Assembly (NCBI GenBank): GCA_017979445.1
Contig: CM030705.1
Span: 13,633,540 to 13,697,539, forward strand
Direction: 5' to 3'
Length of the DNA stretch: 64,000 nucleotides
From: Akebia trifoliata
Lineage: Eukaryota > Streptophyta > Magnoliopsida > Ranunculales > Lardizabalaceae
The translations under genes were made by a program, and so were the position numbers. This document shows positions 1 to 13,291 of the stretch, piece by piece. The stretch's first letter is position 1. Every line of letters starts with the position of its first letter. The notes below the pieces were generated by a model. It did not search any database, was not told where the DNA came from, and saw only the letters and a program-made list of their open reading frames with translations.

Positions 1-330
1 ATTCGAAAAAAGAGTTAATTTTCACCATTGAATTTTAATTTTAAATTTGAGAGTTCGATAGCCATCCGTCTTCAACATCTTCGATCAAGTTCAAAAAGGT
101 TTTTTTTTTTTCTCTTGAATATGAGTATTTCCATTAAATCTAAAAGTTTGTGATGTAGGATTTCCAATTTGATAATCCATGTTGATCCAGCAATCCTTAG
201 TAGTAGTCATGCTAGTCTAATTCATAAAATAAGGTTAGTTCAGTAGATAAAGTCAAGAGCTTTCGGATAAAATTGCAACAAATAAGTTTATCGTTTGCCT
301 TGTAAATCTCTTTACAAAGAAAGCAACAAC
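1..330. repeat. Dispersed repeat, copy 1
   Basis: This stretch matches 22958-23300 in the same orientation. Shared landmarks, in the same order, are a TTTTAATTTTAAA block, 'CAACATCT', 'CAAAAAGG' followed by a long T run, 'GATAGTCCATG/GATAATCCATG', 'TAGTCATG' and 'GTAAATCTCT'. It has no coding potential. The family is not recognised; both copies are diverged. Confidence 0.6.
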
Positions 331-1434
331 AATTTATAAACAAACGTGAACATTCCAAATATAAATAGAGCCATATGGCTTTCCAATATTTTTTTTAATT
401 AACTCGTGGCAAATCGTTTTCTTAGGGGAGGAGGCTGAGTAAAGATTTTCTACTTAAAGCGGCAAATTCTTTAGGCAAGGCATCTTTTTAAATTTATTTT
501 GTTGTCAAACACCGAAAAATATCAAATTTTCATGGCAAAATCATTTGTCACAGTATTTTTTGTGTAATCAAACACACCCTTAGAGTTTTTAGTTTTGACA
601 TGTTTTTTTTGGGACCCACTAGTTACACATCACCTAAATACTTGTTGCACTCCATCACTTAACAAACTTGCACTCCGTTGTTATAATTGCTCTTTCAAAA
701 ATAAAAATGTTGCACTTTTCTTCTTCTTGTTGAAAATAAAAAAGGAATTATGATGCTAAAATTTCATATACAGATTCAGTTTTCATGTTTCATGATGTTG
801 ACTATGCTAGTTCTTGACTCCTTGCACGGTAAAAGGTAGAAAGAAGAAAATGATCCAGATTAAGAGAAAATGAAGAATTTAAGTAGGGAAGATAATGAAC
901 AATTAAGTTACAGAGGGTGAACCCTTGTTGAATGAAATTTTTTAAACCTCTCTTAGTCTTTAAGAGGGGGTTTAATAGTTCAAAACTGGGACAAGTGTCA
1001 CCACACGGTTGGTCTAAGTGTAATGCCATGTATGACATGAATTGGATGGAAGCTATTGAATTTGCCCTTGGATTTTGTGCCTATACCCTAATAAATATTA
1101 ATATTGGAGTTTGATTAGCATTGTCTCAGTGCAGTTAATGTTAAGTTTGTGTGATTCACTATTTTGGGATGAGTGGGCTAGAAAATGTCGTCTTCATCGT
1201 TATTTTGATAAGTACTTGTAGATATCGCATTAATTGTGAAGATTTGACGTATGGGTAAGCTTAGATCACCATAATTTCTTTGTCTTATTATGCATAAGAT
1301 TTGTTATCCAAGTCGATGGAATTTTGATCTGAAACACTCTTTTAACCGATAAGGTCCATTGATCTCCAAACCCTATTGTTTACTTTGGCTCGGGTGGTTT
1401 GATTTTAAAGCTAATTATATCAACCTTTGGGTCT
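331..1434. other. Intergenic, no gene seen
   Basis: AT-rich DNA with only short open frames that show no recognisable protein. The text around 540-590 ('CAAACACACCCTTA') resembles the end of a small hAT-type MITE, but I could not pair it with a second end. Confidence 0.4.
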
Positions 1435-1439
1435 AATAA

Positions 1440-3763
1440 TGTGGCGTCCCGCCAAATGCTAACACAAAGCCCCATGTCAGATCTCGAGGCACAAGGTGAT
1501 ACCTCAAAATTTTGGCATTGTCTCCTCTGTTTATGTTAGCATTCTAAGGCGTTCAACCTGCACCTGATAAACGACATACATCATCCTGTATATACATACA
1601 AAATTTAATACTAGCGGAAGCCTTTATAAATCTAATAACATACGATAGATTAGAGTATGGAAGGATAAATAAAATACAAAATTATACAAAAATTCATCAC
1701 TTTAATAAAAGTCCTAACACTCAATATAGAATTCATGAAACTTCTAGACGAGCTGACACCATTAGGGGAGTATAGTCCCAATACTCACCAGGTAATGGAC
1801 TCTGTTCATCTATCTGACCTACCAGATTGTCCTCACTCGTGTTCTATACTTGTTTCCTCAAGCTCTGAATCTGAAACTAAAAAAAATGGAGAAAGAAAGG
1901 GTGAGTAACAATGGTTACCCAGTAGGAAAACAAATAATTTCTATCAATAACCATTTTTAACATGAACGAATAAGCATAGTAAATCATTTTAACATATGCA
2001 AAGTTTTACAGAAGAAACTATGATTAACTGGTACATATAGTTAAGGATGAGTAACTACACAATTTAAAACTGACATTACATCAATCAACAATACTCACTA
2101 TAACATTTTCTTTATATACAAATCTAATTGATCAAATGGAAACATTAAACATGCATTTCCTTTTGTATATCAAAATAAGGCAACATATACATAATACATA
2201 ATGGTGAAGTAGTGGAATTAGAAAGTTGGGATTCACGACCGGATCGCTCCCAGTCGGGACATGATGTTTTATATTCTTTACTGGCTTTTAATTCTTAATT
2301 TTATAGTCGGTCGCTGCACTTACCATACTTCGTTGACTATTTATCCGACTTAGGCAGGCCGTTTGACGTGATCGTAAGCAATGTGTCTTTTTTCAATGTG
2401 TCAGAACGTTCGACTACTATACATTGTTAGTGATTACTAACTAATCATCTTCATCTATGCCTATCAGGCGTGCATGTGATTTCTAAATATACAAACCATT
2501 CATATACGACCACCTTTACATTACAAGTTTACTAGTAAAGATAGAGATGAATAAACCTGGATTCTAGTTGTGACTCTACTCTTATACACGTCTCATACTA
2601 CATATGAGTTTGGTGATCCCTACCGTTCATCTTAGGATAATACACCACTTCGTATGATATGACGCACTATCCCTTCAGGCATTCACAAACTCTTTAACAA
2701 CTCACAAAATAACTACATATATGTATTATTTTCATTTGAAAGTAAAAGAGAAATTAACAATACATGATTGAGAATTGATATCTAGTTTCCTACCATGTAA
2801 GTGTAGCCACCTGACCTAAAATAAATAACAGAACGGAAAAGTAAACAACGCCTCGTGTTAACAGAAAGAAAGTAAATAAACATATAACCAATCATTATCC
2901 CTGGATATCCGTTCACTAATTACACACAACACACAATGTAAAATGCAGACATCACTCATTGGACGTATTTCCTACCCCGCAGCCACGTGTCAACTAATGA
3001 AGCTTGTCATGTGTAGTACTGATACAACACCGCTATCCCAACTGATCAGGGGCCCAGTTTAGTACGTGCACGGGGTGTGACATCCCATCTTTTCGAATGT
3101 AAAATGCAGACATCACTCCTCGGGTGTGATTATGATATTTTACCGTTTATACCCTTTTTCCCTTTTTTCAATTTTTATAATTTTCAATCTCTCCAACAAA
3201 ATATCCACTTTTTGATATTCATCAACTCAATATGAGTTCATTGAATATTAAATCATTTTTTCAACGGTGAAATTTATTTTTATCAATAACATTGAAAAAA
3301 TACAAAATTTTTATCAAAACGGGGTCCGAGCGATGCACATGACTCAACTGACGAAAACAACCTAATGAAATACCATACTTACGTATAATTTGTTATAAAA
3401 TACAATAAAATATATCAAATATGTAAGTTCTGGCGTGAATTTGAAATAATTAATTGAATTCTATATTTTTGGAAACACATCACAAATTTATAATAAAATC
3501 TTAAATACAATTTTCATAATCTACGATTACTAATAGAAATTGAGAGTTCCTTATAATCTCTAGGCGACAGAATTGAAGCACGTGCGCAAAAATCGAGGTA
3601 ATTACACGTAAATAGAGGTAATTCAAATTTCGAGACGACTGATTTTCAAATCTAACCTAGTGATTTCGAAGATCTCGACGCTGTCGTCTTTTCTCCTTTC
3701 TGCGACGGATGACGGTTTGATCCTAAAACGAATGAAATCCAAGGTCGAAGTTGCGTAACCCTC

Positions 3764-3806
<43 letters not shown>

Positions 3807-4623
3807 TTTTGATGATACAGGATAAAAAGGCAGGAAAACGGAAAAAACTTGGGTGGGTTTTGTAGAAAACGAGGTTGCGGACCTTTTTTCCTTCTGCGTC
3901 GGTCGTCAAAAATTGACCGTTAGCGACGAATCTGAGGTTGAAGTTTTGAAGAAAAATGAAATTTCCGTTGAAATTTCATTGGATGATTTTTAGACGACTT
4001 TGGAAGATGAATAGTGAAAAAAATAAAAAAATTATTTATATAAAGTCTGGGGACGAAATCTGTATTTTACCTATTATTTTAATCGACGATAACTTGATCG
4101 TCCGGACTTCAAAAGTGACGAATGAATACTCTATTTTGTCTAATTTTTTGTTCTAAATCTAATGGTGTGATCAATTTCTACAAATTCTATCTTTAAAAAA
4201 ATTTACATTTTTGGCTCGATGAGACCCTAAAATTGACGTCGTTTTCGTTTTTGACGATAATTTGACATTTTGGACTCCGAAATTGACAAGTAAATAGTCC
4301 ATATTTAATAATTTTTTGTTACGAACTCAATGGTTTGATCGAATAATAAAATTCTTGCTCTAACAAAAAGTCCTTATTTTAGCCTGATTCGACTCGGTAA
4401 TCAAGGATTTGTAACTTTTCTGTTCGGATTTGTATTTGAGCGTGTTTATAGGCTAAAGTATGTTTTCCGATCATTTTGAATCCAATGGTGAGGTCAAATT
4501 TCATTAAAAATGATAAGAATAAAATCCTACAGTTTTACCTTAAGTCCCACTTTCATGATTTTTTTTCAAAATTCAACCCATTATTTTTTTTCGAGATACG
4601 AATTGAAAACTCGGGGTTTTACA
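1440..4623. mobile_element. 3.2-kb TG...CA element with AATAA target duplication (solo LTR-like)
   Basis: The segment begins TGTGGCGTCCCGCC and ends GGGGTTTTACA. It is flanked on both sides by the identical 5-mer AATAA (1435-1439 and 4624-4628). TG...CA ends with a 5-bp target duplication are the hallmark of LTR-retrotransposon insertion. No gag or pol protein is recognisable inside, so a very long solo LTR or a non-coding (LARD-like) element is the best reading. Orientation is uncertain; read on the - strand it starts TGTAAAACCCCGAG. A 23-bp stretch containing AAATGCAGACATCACTC occurs twice inside, near 2940 and 3100, suggesting a local duplication. Confidence 0.5.
3765..3803. repeat. (TA)n microsatellite
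   Basis: Uninterrupted TA dinucleotide run of about 39 bp, inside the TG...CA element. Confidence 0.95.
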
Positions 4624-4892
4624 AATAATTTGCACGGTTGATGCCACCCTACTTGACTCATAACAGTCCTCTAATCCTATTAGCTTTTATTCAGTATTTT
4701 ACACAAGGCCCATTAAATTTGAAGGAACACATGTCCTTAGTTCAAGGCGTGACAAAAATAAACTCTACACTCGTGGATCAAGGATGTTTACCCATTCATT
4801 GTTGAGTTACATTCAATTGGTAAATCAACTTTGGAATCCAAAAATTTAGAATCTTTTTGTGCTTTGGGTTGTTGGAATTTGATATAATTACG

Positions 4893-5251
4893 ATGGCTCA
4901 AAATATATGTATCTGAAGCTAAGACTCAACGTTGGTTGAATTTCTTGATGAAGGAACTTAGGTATGAGCCCAAGTACATTGCTTCCCATCCCAAGTTTCT
5001 GATGTACAGTTTGGAGAAAGGAGTGTTACCACGACACAATGTTATGAGAATATTGACGGAGAAAAAGGTGATCAAGAAGACTCCCAATCTCTATTTGGTT
5101 GTGACCTTAACGGAGGGACTTCGTGTTAGAGGATAAAGATAAGGTCCATGATGTTTATGAACCTTACAATATTGCAAGTGTGGGAGTAGAAACTAAATTG
5201 AGAGCAAGAACAAACCTTTATAGTCTTTCAGGTTTTATTGATGGGTCTTAA
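4893..5251 (+). pseudogene. mTERF-family fragment, frameshifted
   Basis: The reading frame through 4936-5136 gives RWLNFLMKELRYEPKYIASH, then PKFLMYSLEKGVLPR and further residues typical of mTERF-repeat proteins, which are organellar nucleic-acid-binding proteins made of about 30-residue helical repeats. Upstream in the same frame is S-E-A-K, matching the usual S-E-K-K linker. Near 5120 the frame breaks. The natural continuation (FVLEDKDKVHDVYEPY) is in another frame and ends at TAA 5249-5251. Only about the last third of a typical 350-400-residue mTERF is present, with no start codon context. I read it as a decayed gene fragment; family assignment is by remembered motif similarity. Confidence 0.65.
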
Positions 5252-5821
5252 TTGAATTTGAAAGCAAGGAAAGATTGATGTTTTCCTTTGATTTGGGTGG
5301 TTGAGTAGGGATGGAACCCATACTCATGAAGCTTGCATCTTGATTGCTTGTATGTTGTAAGGATTTCAGTTAGATTAATGGAAGAGGGATAAGACCCATT
5401 TTTTTGTTTTTTTGTTTTGGCTTTTAAATAAATTGAATGGGTAGAATTTAAATTTTTTAACTGTATAAACTATAGAGTTGTGTTCTTCGTATCCTTCTTT
5501 TAGTCCTAGATTTGTTGATGTGAGATTGTTATGTAGATGAAATTGAGGGCATGACTAGTTTGAATTGATTTGCATGCCTTTGTTAAACTTATAGAGCACC
5601 ATATATCCTACCCTTGCTTCTTGATTATGTGTATGTTGAATGGGTTGCATTTGTTGGGTTAATGGAAGTGGGATTTGATCCGATTAGTAGAACTTCGAGT
5701 TTTGACCATATAAACTAAAGAAATGGTTCAGCTCTTTGATTCGTTTTAGATGAGGTGCAAACTAATCAACTCTATGTCTAGGAAGAGGCAAGCATGGTTT
5801 TAAAAATGTGTAATGTATTTA
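5252..5821. other. Downstream of mTERF fragment, no gene seen
   Basis: No coding pattern or transposon termini recognised. It contains GGGTTG- and GTGGG-rich phrases repeated loosely (5300-5400 and 5590-5670), suggesting decayed duplicated 3' flank of the mTERF-like sequence. Confidence 0.3.
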
Positions 5822-6013
5822 TAACTCAACCTGACAGGATAACTCAAAAACTCAATTGATGTGTACTTAGCAAGAATCATAGATTTTTTCCCCTTGGGAT
5901 GTACACTTGGACATCCCCATAAAACATGTGCAGTTGTGTATCTCTAGGGGAAAAATCTACGATTCTTGCACCTACCATGTTAGTGAGTTTTGAGTTATCT
6001 TGTAAAGTTGATT
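5822..6013. repeat. Foldback MITE (family A)
   Basis: The left arm (AACTCAAAAACTCAAT..., GCAAGAATCATAGATTTTTT) is complementary to the right arm (AAAAATCTACGATTCTTGCA, GTGAGTTTTGAGTTATC). The sequence folds into one long hairpin around a loop near 5910-5930. The AATCATAGAT...GGATAC core recurs at about eight other places in the window. Confidence 0.7.
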
Positions 6014-6479
6014 TACAAAATCAATACCATTTAAAAATCGTTCGAGGTCAAAATAACTTGGGCGAGTCATGGATATCGTGTTCTTTGCTCTTCGAGCTAT
6101 CTCCATCAAAGAGAAAAAAAATATTGAAAACTAAAGTTACTTCCTAAAGTGAACGATATTCTCATTTTGTTAAAATTTTATATTTTAAATTTACTTTGGG
6201 TGTAATAAGTAAAAGTTGAGGTGCAAATAGAAATATTCGTCACCGTTTGTTGACTTGGAGGTGTGCACACAATAGATGCTTTCCACATGTATCTCGATGC
6301 AAAGCATCTAAGATTACACATCCACGTCAGCAAAGTGTGAATTGAGGTCAACAGCTAAAACGAGTTAAACGGTTTATCCCGTTCAAGACGAGATGACTCG
6401 AGAGAGTCAACTCGTATAGCGGAGATAAAGAGAGAAGAGAGAGAGAGAGAGAGTCGCCATTTTCACCATCACCAGTCCA

Positions 6480-9400
6480 ATGTTCTCTGCACTTAAGTTG
6501 CAGGTTTCGAACCCTGCAGCTACACCTTCTATTCCCCTACATCGCAACCACACCAACATCAATTCTAACCTTCGCTCATGTCGTCCGTCTGATCTTCGAC
6601 TACCCAAGCTTTTCTGTGTTTCGTCGTTCTCCTTCCAATCCGACGACGCATCGGGCCTACATTCTCAACTCACCTCGTCCGTCGGATCTCCTCCATCAGT
6701 TTCTTCTCTTGTGCAGTGGGATCTGACTCAACGTCACATTCTAATGTTAAACATCATCGCTGGCACGGTAACCTTCTCTCCTTCATCTCCTCTTCCTTTC
6801 CTAGGGTTTCTTGTTCACACTTTTATCAATTTTGTACCTCAATTTTTTGAAAAATTGAGTTTTTATGAAATTTACTTGTTTGGTTTGGGAAAAAAACTGA
6901 TATTTTAAAAAGTCTTTCTAAGGAAAAAAAAGAAAAAAAAAGGGTTCAAATCTGCAATCCAAACAGACTCTCATTGTCCCTTAAATATCTCTTCTTGATT
7001 CTTAATGGGTTTGAATTGGATTTTTAAAAAAATTTATTTATCCATTTTTTGTCCTTTAAACATCTCTTCTTGGTTCTTGATTGTGTTGAATTGTATATAT
7101 TTTTTTAAATTTAAATATTATTTATTTTTTTCAATTTGCGACCTTTTGTAGATGTGGCGGTATGTGTATGTTTGAATTTCCATTTTTGAGAGAGAAAACA
7201 ATTTCATTAAAACCTCAAGAGGAGGTCAAGGAGAACCGTTGAGAGATAAACCCTCAAAAAAGGAGGAAAAACAATCACAAAATGCTCGTACCCAACAAAA
7301 TTAAAACCCAATCCTGAGAATAAACAATAAAACACAAAATTAAGTAATCAAGGATTCCCATATGAAAACAAAAGTCTTTGAACTCTTTGGGAAGTTTTAT
7401 ACCACAACACATGCTTGTTTTAATTTGCATAATTGTCTTGATAACACTCTGCTTCCCCTCAAAAGTTCTAGCATTCCTTTCTTTCCAATGCAAATGGTAA
7501 AAGTTGATTTTACCTCTATCATGAAAAAACACGATGTCCAAGTTTCTAGAGGAGATGAGACCAAAGAATGAATGACCAAAAAGCGTTTGAAAAAGAATCA
7601 GGATCTAGAACGGTGCCTTGTTCCTATAGAGGAATGGTGTCTACTTGGCACGTTTTGGTAGGAGTATAAGATACATTGGTTCCTAACACATTGTTTTTAT
7701 ATATGGCACACAGCCCAATGTGTTTATTCTCTAATAAAAACCTTCCATGTAGACACCGTCCTGGATCGCGACTCTATGAAAAAACAAGAATTAATGAGGT
7801 TAAATCTCAAACGCTCGTGTAGTGAAGTAACAAATGGTCAACTTCCCACCACTCTTCTTGCACATAATGTGGAAGTTCGTCATTATCTTTTTTTACAAAC
7901 AATGAGATGATCAAATAAAAATGGTTTTGTTAATGTGTGCCATTGGGGCACATGTTTACATGCATTTAAAAATCCTTGGAAATAAACATTTGAGGGCATT
8001 TTTGGTAGGCAATTTTTTTCGGGCATTTTGGGTAATAAAATAAATTTTGCAGGTGTATTTAATGAATCCTGACGCATGCTCTTAGGGTGCAAGATAACAA
8101 CACCCCAACTAAAAAAATGCTACATTATATGGAATTTTAAAGACCCATTTAATAGAGCCTAGAAACTGAATTTCCATAGGATGAATGAACAAATTATAAA
8201 GCAATTTGACCGAAAATTTACCGTCATGGTATGTCAACCATTTTTGTGCATCTTATGAATCTGAAGGTAAGTGGAGAAACAAAATACATTCCATCAACCT
8301 AACCACCTAGTTAACTTCTAGTCATTTTGGTGGCTTTAAAAACCTAGATCCCATGAAATTGGGCTTTAATGAGCAATTTCCACACATGTTCCTCTTCCAA
8401 ACCTAGATCTAATTCATGTTCCTCTTCCAAATCTAAAACCGTCACGCTTGCTAAAGTTCTCTTTCCCAATCAGAAAATCTCTTCAAATTTCATATCCATA
8501 AGGAAATCTTTCCCTATTATTCAATTAGAGCATGGAGCACGTAGATGACATACATTTCATTGTCCACCTCCTGCACCATCATCCTTCCCATCATGTATTA
8601 TAGAAATTCCCAATTTACACAACCATTGACCTTCTCCATGTCCAACTCACACTAGCCTGATTCCATTGAGGATTTGCCTGACAAAGCTCTATTCCTTGCG
8701 GATTATAATTCTAATTATTTTATTATTATTTTTCCTCCAAATCCCCCTTTTTTTTTTCTACCTTTATTCATGATTATTAATCAGAAATTCTCTATCAACA
8801 GGATAAAAGAGTTAATTATAATTATTCACTCCGTGAAATTAGGAAAATATTAAATCAAAAGAATTTCATGTTTCCTTTTCTTGAAGCAAGCAACTTGACT
8901 ATGGTTTTCTAATTGCTGGGACTTATAGGTCTAAAATCTGAAATGTTAAATGCCCTCTATTTCTTGGGCAAGGACCATGAAAGTACAATCTGACCCATAA
9001 TCAACAAAACCGCTTATGAAATTATTTGATTATCCTCATAAATTATTCCTTAATTACTTCCCAACAACCTTTAAGGAACTCCAAAGAGAAACCATTAGGC
9101 GTTGGAGCATTCTCCTCGTTCAAATGTTTGATTGCTTCCCACGTCTCATCATTCTCAAGGGTCTTTCCAACCTTGTCCCGCTCTTTTCAATAATCCTTTC
9201 ATAATCAATACAAAGGCTATCATATATGCCTTCAGAAACTACATTAGTATAAAAATCCCCAATTCCTTCTCTAACTCTGACCTCCCTCCACCCTCCACAT
9301 TCTACTTCTGGAGATGAAAGTGGTTATTTTATGACTCCAATCTTCCTTGTGACATAACTTGGTGCATTATCTCATTCTTTCAGCCATTTAATTTTTTTCC

Positions 9401-11959
9401 TTTTTTTTCCAGCTAATTTCTTCCAACTTTGACATCATTATAGATTCCATTTTAGCATCCTCTCTAAAATTTTCCTCTTCCGATAGGCCAATAATTTCCT
9501 CTTTGCCATCTAATTACTGATCTTCTCGAGAACCCTTTTCTTTTTTCAATGCACTCTACCAAAGCCCTTCTTATTCTAAAGATTCAATTTCTTTCTAAAA
9601 AACTCCACTGTACTACCCCTGAATTGAATAATTGCCCACCATTCCCATACCTTTTCAAGGAACTTAGGATGCTTCAATGACATGCTTTCGGGACAGAATG
9701 GAAGAGAACACTTATTATCTTCAACCATCTCAAGAATGATTGGAATATGGTCTGAAACAGGCCCTAATCACTCTGCTTTTATTAAATTGATGCAATGTTT
9801 TCAGATGTAGAGGCGCTTGCTTGGGTAATGCCTCGAGTCGTAAAGCGTAAGCCTCACACGCAGTGTATTTTTAAATAATTAATATAAGGTATAAAATAAC
9901 CAATATTAAACAATTGCAAAATTAGGATAGCAACCACATAGTCCCAATTATCAAATACACAAATGAATTCTAAGTACTAATCCATTACAATAAATAATTT
10001 TATAAAATGTTATTATTTTGTATTTAATAGTTGAAAGTTGCTACAGTAAATACTATTTTATGTTTATTTTAAAATTATAGCTAAATATTTTTAAATAAAT
10101 TATTTTATGTACTATTATATGCTACGAAAACTTATTTATAAATCAAATCAAGTCAACAATTTTCTTTGCATTGGACAAAGAAATGATAGCAAAGATGAAA
10201 TTTATAAGATCTTGCTTAATTAATAAAACAAGAAGTAAAGAAGAAATAAAAAAGAGATGAAAAATATTAAAAAAAAGAAAAGAAAAGAAAAGAAATATAA
10301 ATATGGGGCATAAGCCTCGGCCACAAGGAGTATGCCTTACTCATGCCTTGCACTAAGGCATATGCCTTTTGGTTTGAGGCGTAAGCCTTAGTTGCTTTTA
10401 TGTTTTCAACCCTATGCCTTAGGGCGTTTTTAGTGAGCCTCATTATGAAGTGTGATTCGAGGCGTAAGTATCAGACACCTTTAAAAATATTGATTTGATG
10501 TTAGTTAGTTCTTGTTGGACTTGAGTTGGATTAAATTTGTTCCTCTCGATGCTGTTTAAATGGGATTTTTAAAAATCTAGTGGTAGAAGATGGAAATCAT
10601 GTTTTCTGACAGACCCTTTTCTCCTCAGGCTGCAATTTCTGCGTCCTGGATATTGTTCTCCGCCATTCCCACTCTTCTGGTTTGTAATCTTGCTCCTATA
10701 TTGCAAATAAGTTTCTTTTAGTTCTTCAAGATATGTTATTTACTTGCAAAAAAATTGTTCGATGTTGGGTTAAAATTAAAGTCCTTTAAAAAAGCCGCTG
10801 AGTCGCTAGAAAAACTAATGGATGCTATGAGAGAAGAGCTTCCCGATACAATGGCTGCTGTCCGATTATCTGGCATGGAGATCAGCGACTTAACAATGGA
10901 GCTCAGTGATCTGGGGTAAGTTTCAGATAGGGCATAAAATGGGTCGGATTTTATCCAAAATCCGAGTGAACCAATTCTGAATTTAACAGGTTTGAACTCT
11001 TGGAGTAGACCTGAATAAAAAGAATGGGTCGAATATCCGAGTCGGATACGGATCCATCCCTGTATCACTTAGATCTGAATGATATATTGCTTTGAAATTT
11101 ATATTTTTATGTTTTTCATAGTATCTTTTTTTCTACTAATTTGGAGTGCCAACTTAGCTAAGTGGTAAGCATGTTGAGTGTTGTTCCCATGTCCTAGGTT
11201 CAAACCTCCTTGAACCCAACTTCTTTTGCTAACTAGTAACCTTGTACCTATTAAAAAAGAAAGATAGTATAGAAATATGAAAAGAAATATAGCAAAAAAA
11301 TGTTGAACGGTCCAAAATTATCCAACCCAACCGAACCGCATCAAGTAATTCGGTCAGGTCAGATCCGGATTTAGTGAAAGCAAGATGGTTCGGATATGGT
11401 TTTATCTTGATAGAATCCTAGTCAGATTCAGATACGGATTTGAATATGCAAAATTAGATATGGATGAACTCAGATCCGTTTAGAACCCAACCCATTTTAT
11501 GCCCTAGTTTCACATACCAGTTTTTGACAATCCTCTTGATTACATTCTTATACGAACTTATCTCCTGAACCCATTTGGTTTTTATGTAGCCAAGAGATAA
11601 CAAAAGGTGTAAGAAGCTCCACTCAAGCTGTTCGTGTAGCAGAGGACAGGTTACGCCAGTTTACGACAATGGCTCCAAAAGGTTAATTAGCTTATAAGCT
11701 TATTTTTTACTGTTCTCTTGATTATTCAGTCTTAATGGAATTGAGTGATGAGTGTTACTTCAACTTTACTTCATTAGCATCGGTGCAGGAACAAACCAAT
11801 CCAAGGACCAAGACAGTGGGACCAGTTTTAGCTAGAACTGCGAAGGGCTTACGAGAGGGGATAGTGAAGGGGCGTTCAATCTTACAAATTTTCTTTAGTC
11901 TTGCACACTTTTCGAGGTTGGCCTTTAACTATTTTGCTGCTAGAGGACAGAAACCGTAG
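6480..11959 (+). CDS. Predicted plastid-targeted membrane protein (DUF948-like), 5 exons
   Basis: Exons 6480-6767, 10629-10679, 10782-10915, 11590-11681 and 11778-11959 join in phase to give 248 residues. All introns are GT-AG: the donor after exon 1 reads ACG/GTAACC and the acceptors end CTCAG, TTAAAG, TGTAG and ATTAG. Residues 1-55 are rich in Ser, Pro and basic residues and poor in acidic ones, as in a chloroplast transit peptide. Residues about 88-113 (LNIIAGT/AAISASWILFSA) form one membrane span across the exon 1/2 junction. A helical, charged region follows (ESLEKLMDAMREELPD, LSGMEISDLTMELSDLG, QAVRVAEDRLRQF), typical of plant DUF948-like proteins of unknown function. A GA-rich tract (about 6430-6455) lies in the probable 5' UTR. 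Intron 1 (3.9 kb) hosts a LINE; intron 3 hosts a MITE. The frame is unbroken, so the gene is probably functional. The exact family name is from memory. Confidence 0.82.
7170..9800 (-). mobile_element. Degenerate L1-type LINE in intron 1
   Basis: On the - strand, from right to left, recognisable non-LTR retrotransposon pieces appear in the expected order. Near 9780-9600 is the endonuclease end (SDHIPI, then HPKFLEKVWEWW). Near 9200-8930 is the reverse transcriptase start (NAPTPNGFSLEFLKGCW, then an ISDFRPIS-like block). Near 7540-7390 is the C-terminal block (WKERNARTFEGKQSV). Frames are broken by many stops and shifts. The 3' end near 7180 is antisense to AATGAAATTGTTTTCTCTC. It is 5'-truncated and antisense to the host gene. 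Confidence 0.65.
9805..10490. repeat. Repeat rich in AGGCGTAAGCCT motifs
   Basis: The block opens with GAGGCGCTTGCTTGGG...CGTAAGCCTCA and closes with GAGGCATAAGCC-like phrases, TGAGCCTCATT and TTCGAGGCGTAAGTA around an AT-rich centre. The ends are partly inverted copies of each other, as in a small non-autonomous DNA transposon. It lies in intron 1. Boundaries are approximate and no target duplication was confirmed. Confidence 0.4.
10928..11506. mobile_element. hAT-like MITE with 8-bp target duplication, in intron 3
   Basis: The termini are TAGGGCATAAAATGGG and its exact inverse CCCATTTTATGCCCTA. The flanks GTTTCAGA (10920-10927) and GTTTCACA (11507-11514) form an 8-bp target duplication with one mismatch. 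TAGGG ends plus 8-bp duplications fit the hAT superfamily. The insertion point is 12 nt into the intron, directly behind the 5' splice site. A second, diverged copy lies at 50127-50613. Confidence 0.85.
11144..11265 (+). mobile_element. tRNA-derived SINE nested in the MITE
   Basis: It contains an RNA polymerase III A-box-like TTAGCTAAGTGG and a B-box-like GGTTCAAACC at tRNA spacing, then a tail ending in an A-rich stretch. It is absent from the related MITE copy at 50127-50613, where the flanking MITE sequence is continuous, so it inserted after the MITE. Exact ends are uncertain. Confidence 0.6.
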
Positions 11960-13013
11960 CGTTATCTTATGAGTCATGGTGAGCAGTACCAAATCTTTCT
12001 TCTGTATATAGTTTTTAGGTTCCCCAGTTGAGATTTTCGATTGTTATACCATATTGAACAGAAAGTAATAACAAGGTGAGGGGATTATTATTCCTCTTAT
12101 TTTTGTCAAAGTAATTAATTGCAAATGGTTTTGAGGATTTGTTTGTTCATGAATTTTGCTTGAACTATGATATGGTTTTTGGGTGAAATATTCTCTCTTG
12201 GATAAAAGAGTTTTGTACTTAAGTCAACAAAGTAAGAAGTTAAATACCTGCTATTGTCACCACACCACATGTTTAGCTTCTATAGAATTGAATGTTGAGA
12301 TATGGAGATAGATCGACACCTTTACTTCCTACAAAAAATTGTTGGGTCTGGACTTTGATAGTATTGCAACAAGTTCTTATTTTTATAACAAGTTCAATTA
12401 ATTTCTTGGAATCGAATGAATTAGTCCAGATTTTACCCACCAAACTGAGTTTCCATTTTTATTGAACTTCGATGATAAATGTGGGCATCAAATGTGACTT
12501 GCTTCTCCTCGATCAATCTTTTATATTTTTTATATTAGTAGTATATCCATCTGATAGTTAAAGATATTACATTAAGTTTGTTTCAGTAAGTTTCTGTTAT
12601 ATCCATTTAAAATCTAAGGGTCTGTTTGATTGCATGGAATAATAGGAAATTAAAATAACTTTTCCGTGAAAATATGGTTAACAAGCATAGAATTGCGATT
12701 GTTGTCGGAAATAATTCTCTTGACAAATGATTTTCTCATTTTGGGGGTAAAATATTCTCCAACCTGAATCACCAAACAAAAATCCCAATGTTATTCTCTC
12801 ACTGCAAAACTAAATTCAACTCTCTTTCTAGCATTTTCCTAAGGGCCATCATTTACCAACAAACAATTTTTTGTTTTTGTTTTTGTTTTTGAGGAAAACT
12901 GTTTTCTAGAGTCATTTTTTCACAAAATAGTTTGTCTGGAATAATACATAATACATATCCTAAAAGTAAAATATTTCACCATCAATTTGATATGATTCTT
13001 GATACATATTTTA
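11960..13013. other. 3' flank of the DUF948-like gene
   Basis: No further exon recognised. A stretch at about 12607-12885 starts AAGGGTCTGTTTGATTG, a common start of plant hAT-type MITEs, but the opposite end is too diverged to call. Confidence 0.35.
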
Positions 13014-13225
13014 AGGGTCAGGATCCCTTTACTCATGAAAAAAACACATGATCCCAACTCATTAAAACCAAAATCCAATGATTGATACTTATCCTCAGGA
13101 TAAGTATCTCTGAGATTTGTGTTACTATACTCTTAAATCTTAACCATAGGTATTTTGTGTTTAAAGGGATGAGATTATGTGTTTTTTTCATGAGTCATTT
13201 TTAGAAGTCAACGGATCCTGACTCA
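13014..13225. repeat. Foldback MITE (family B), copy 1
   Basis: Ends GGGTCAGGATCC and GGATCCTGACTC are inverted. Inner arms carry CATGAAAAAAACACATGA versus CATGTGTTTTTTTCATG-like sequence, around a centre with the self-complementary TTATCCTCAGGATAA. A second copy is at 25871-26095. Confidence 0.7.
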
Positions 13226-13291
13226 TATTTAAATGGTTAAATAGGACTTATAATTTAGTGCTTTTTTTCTCTCGAAAAGAATAATGCAAAA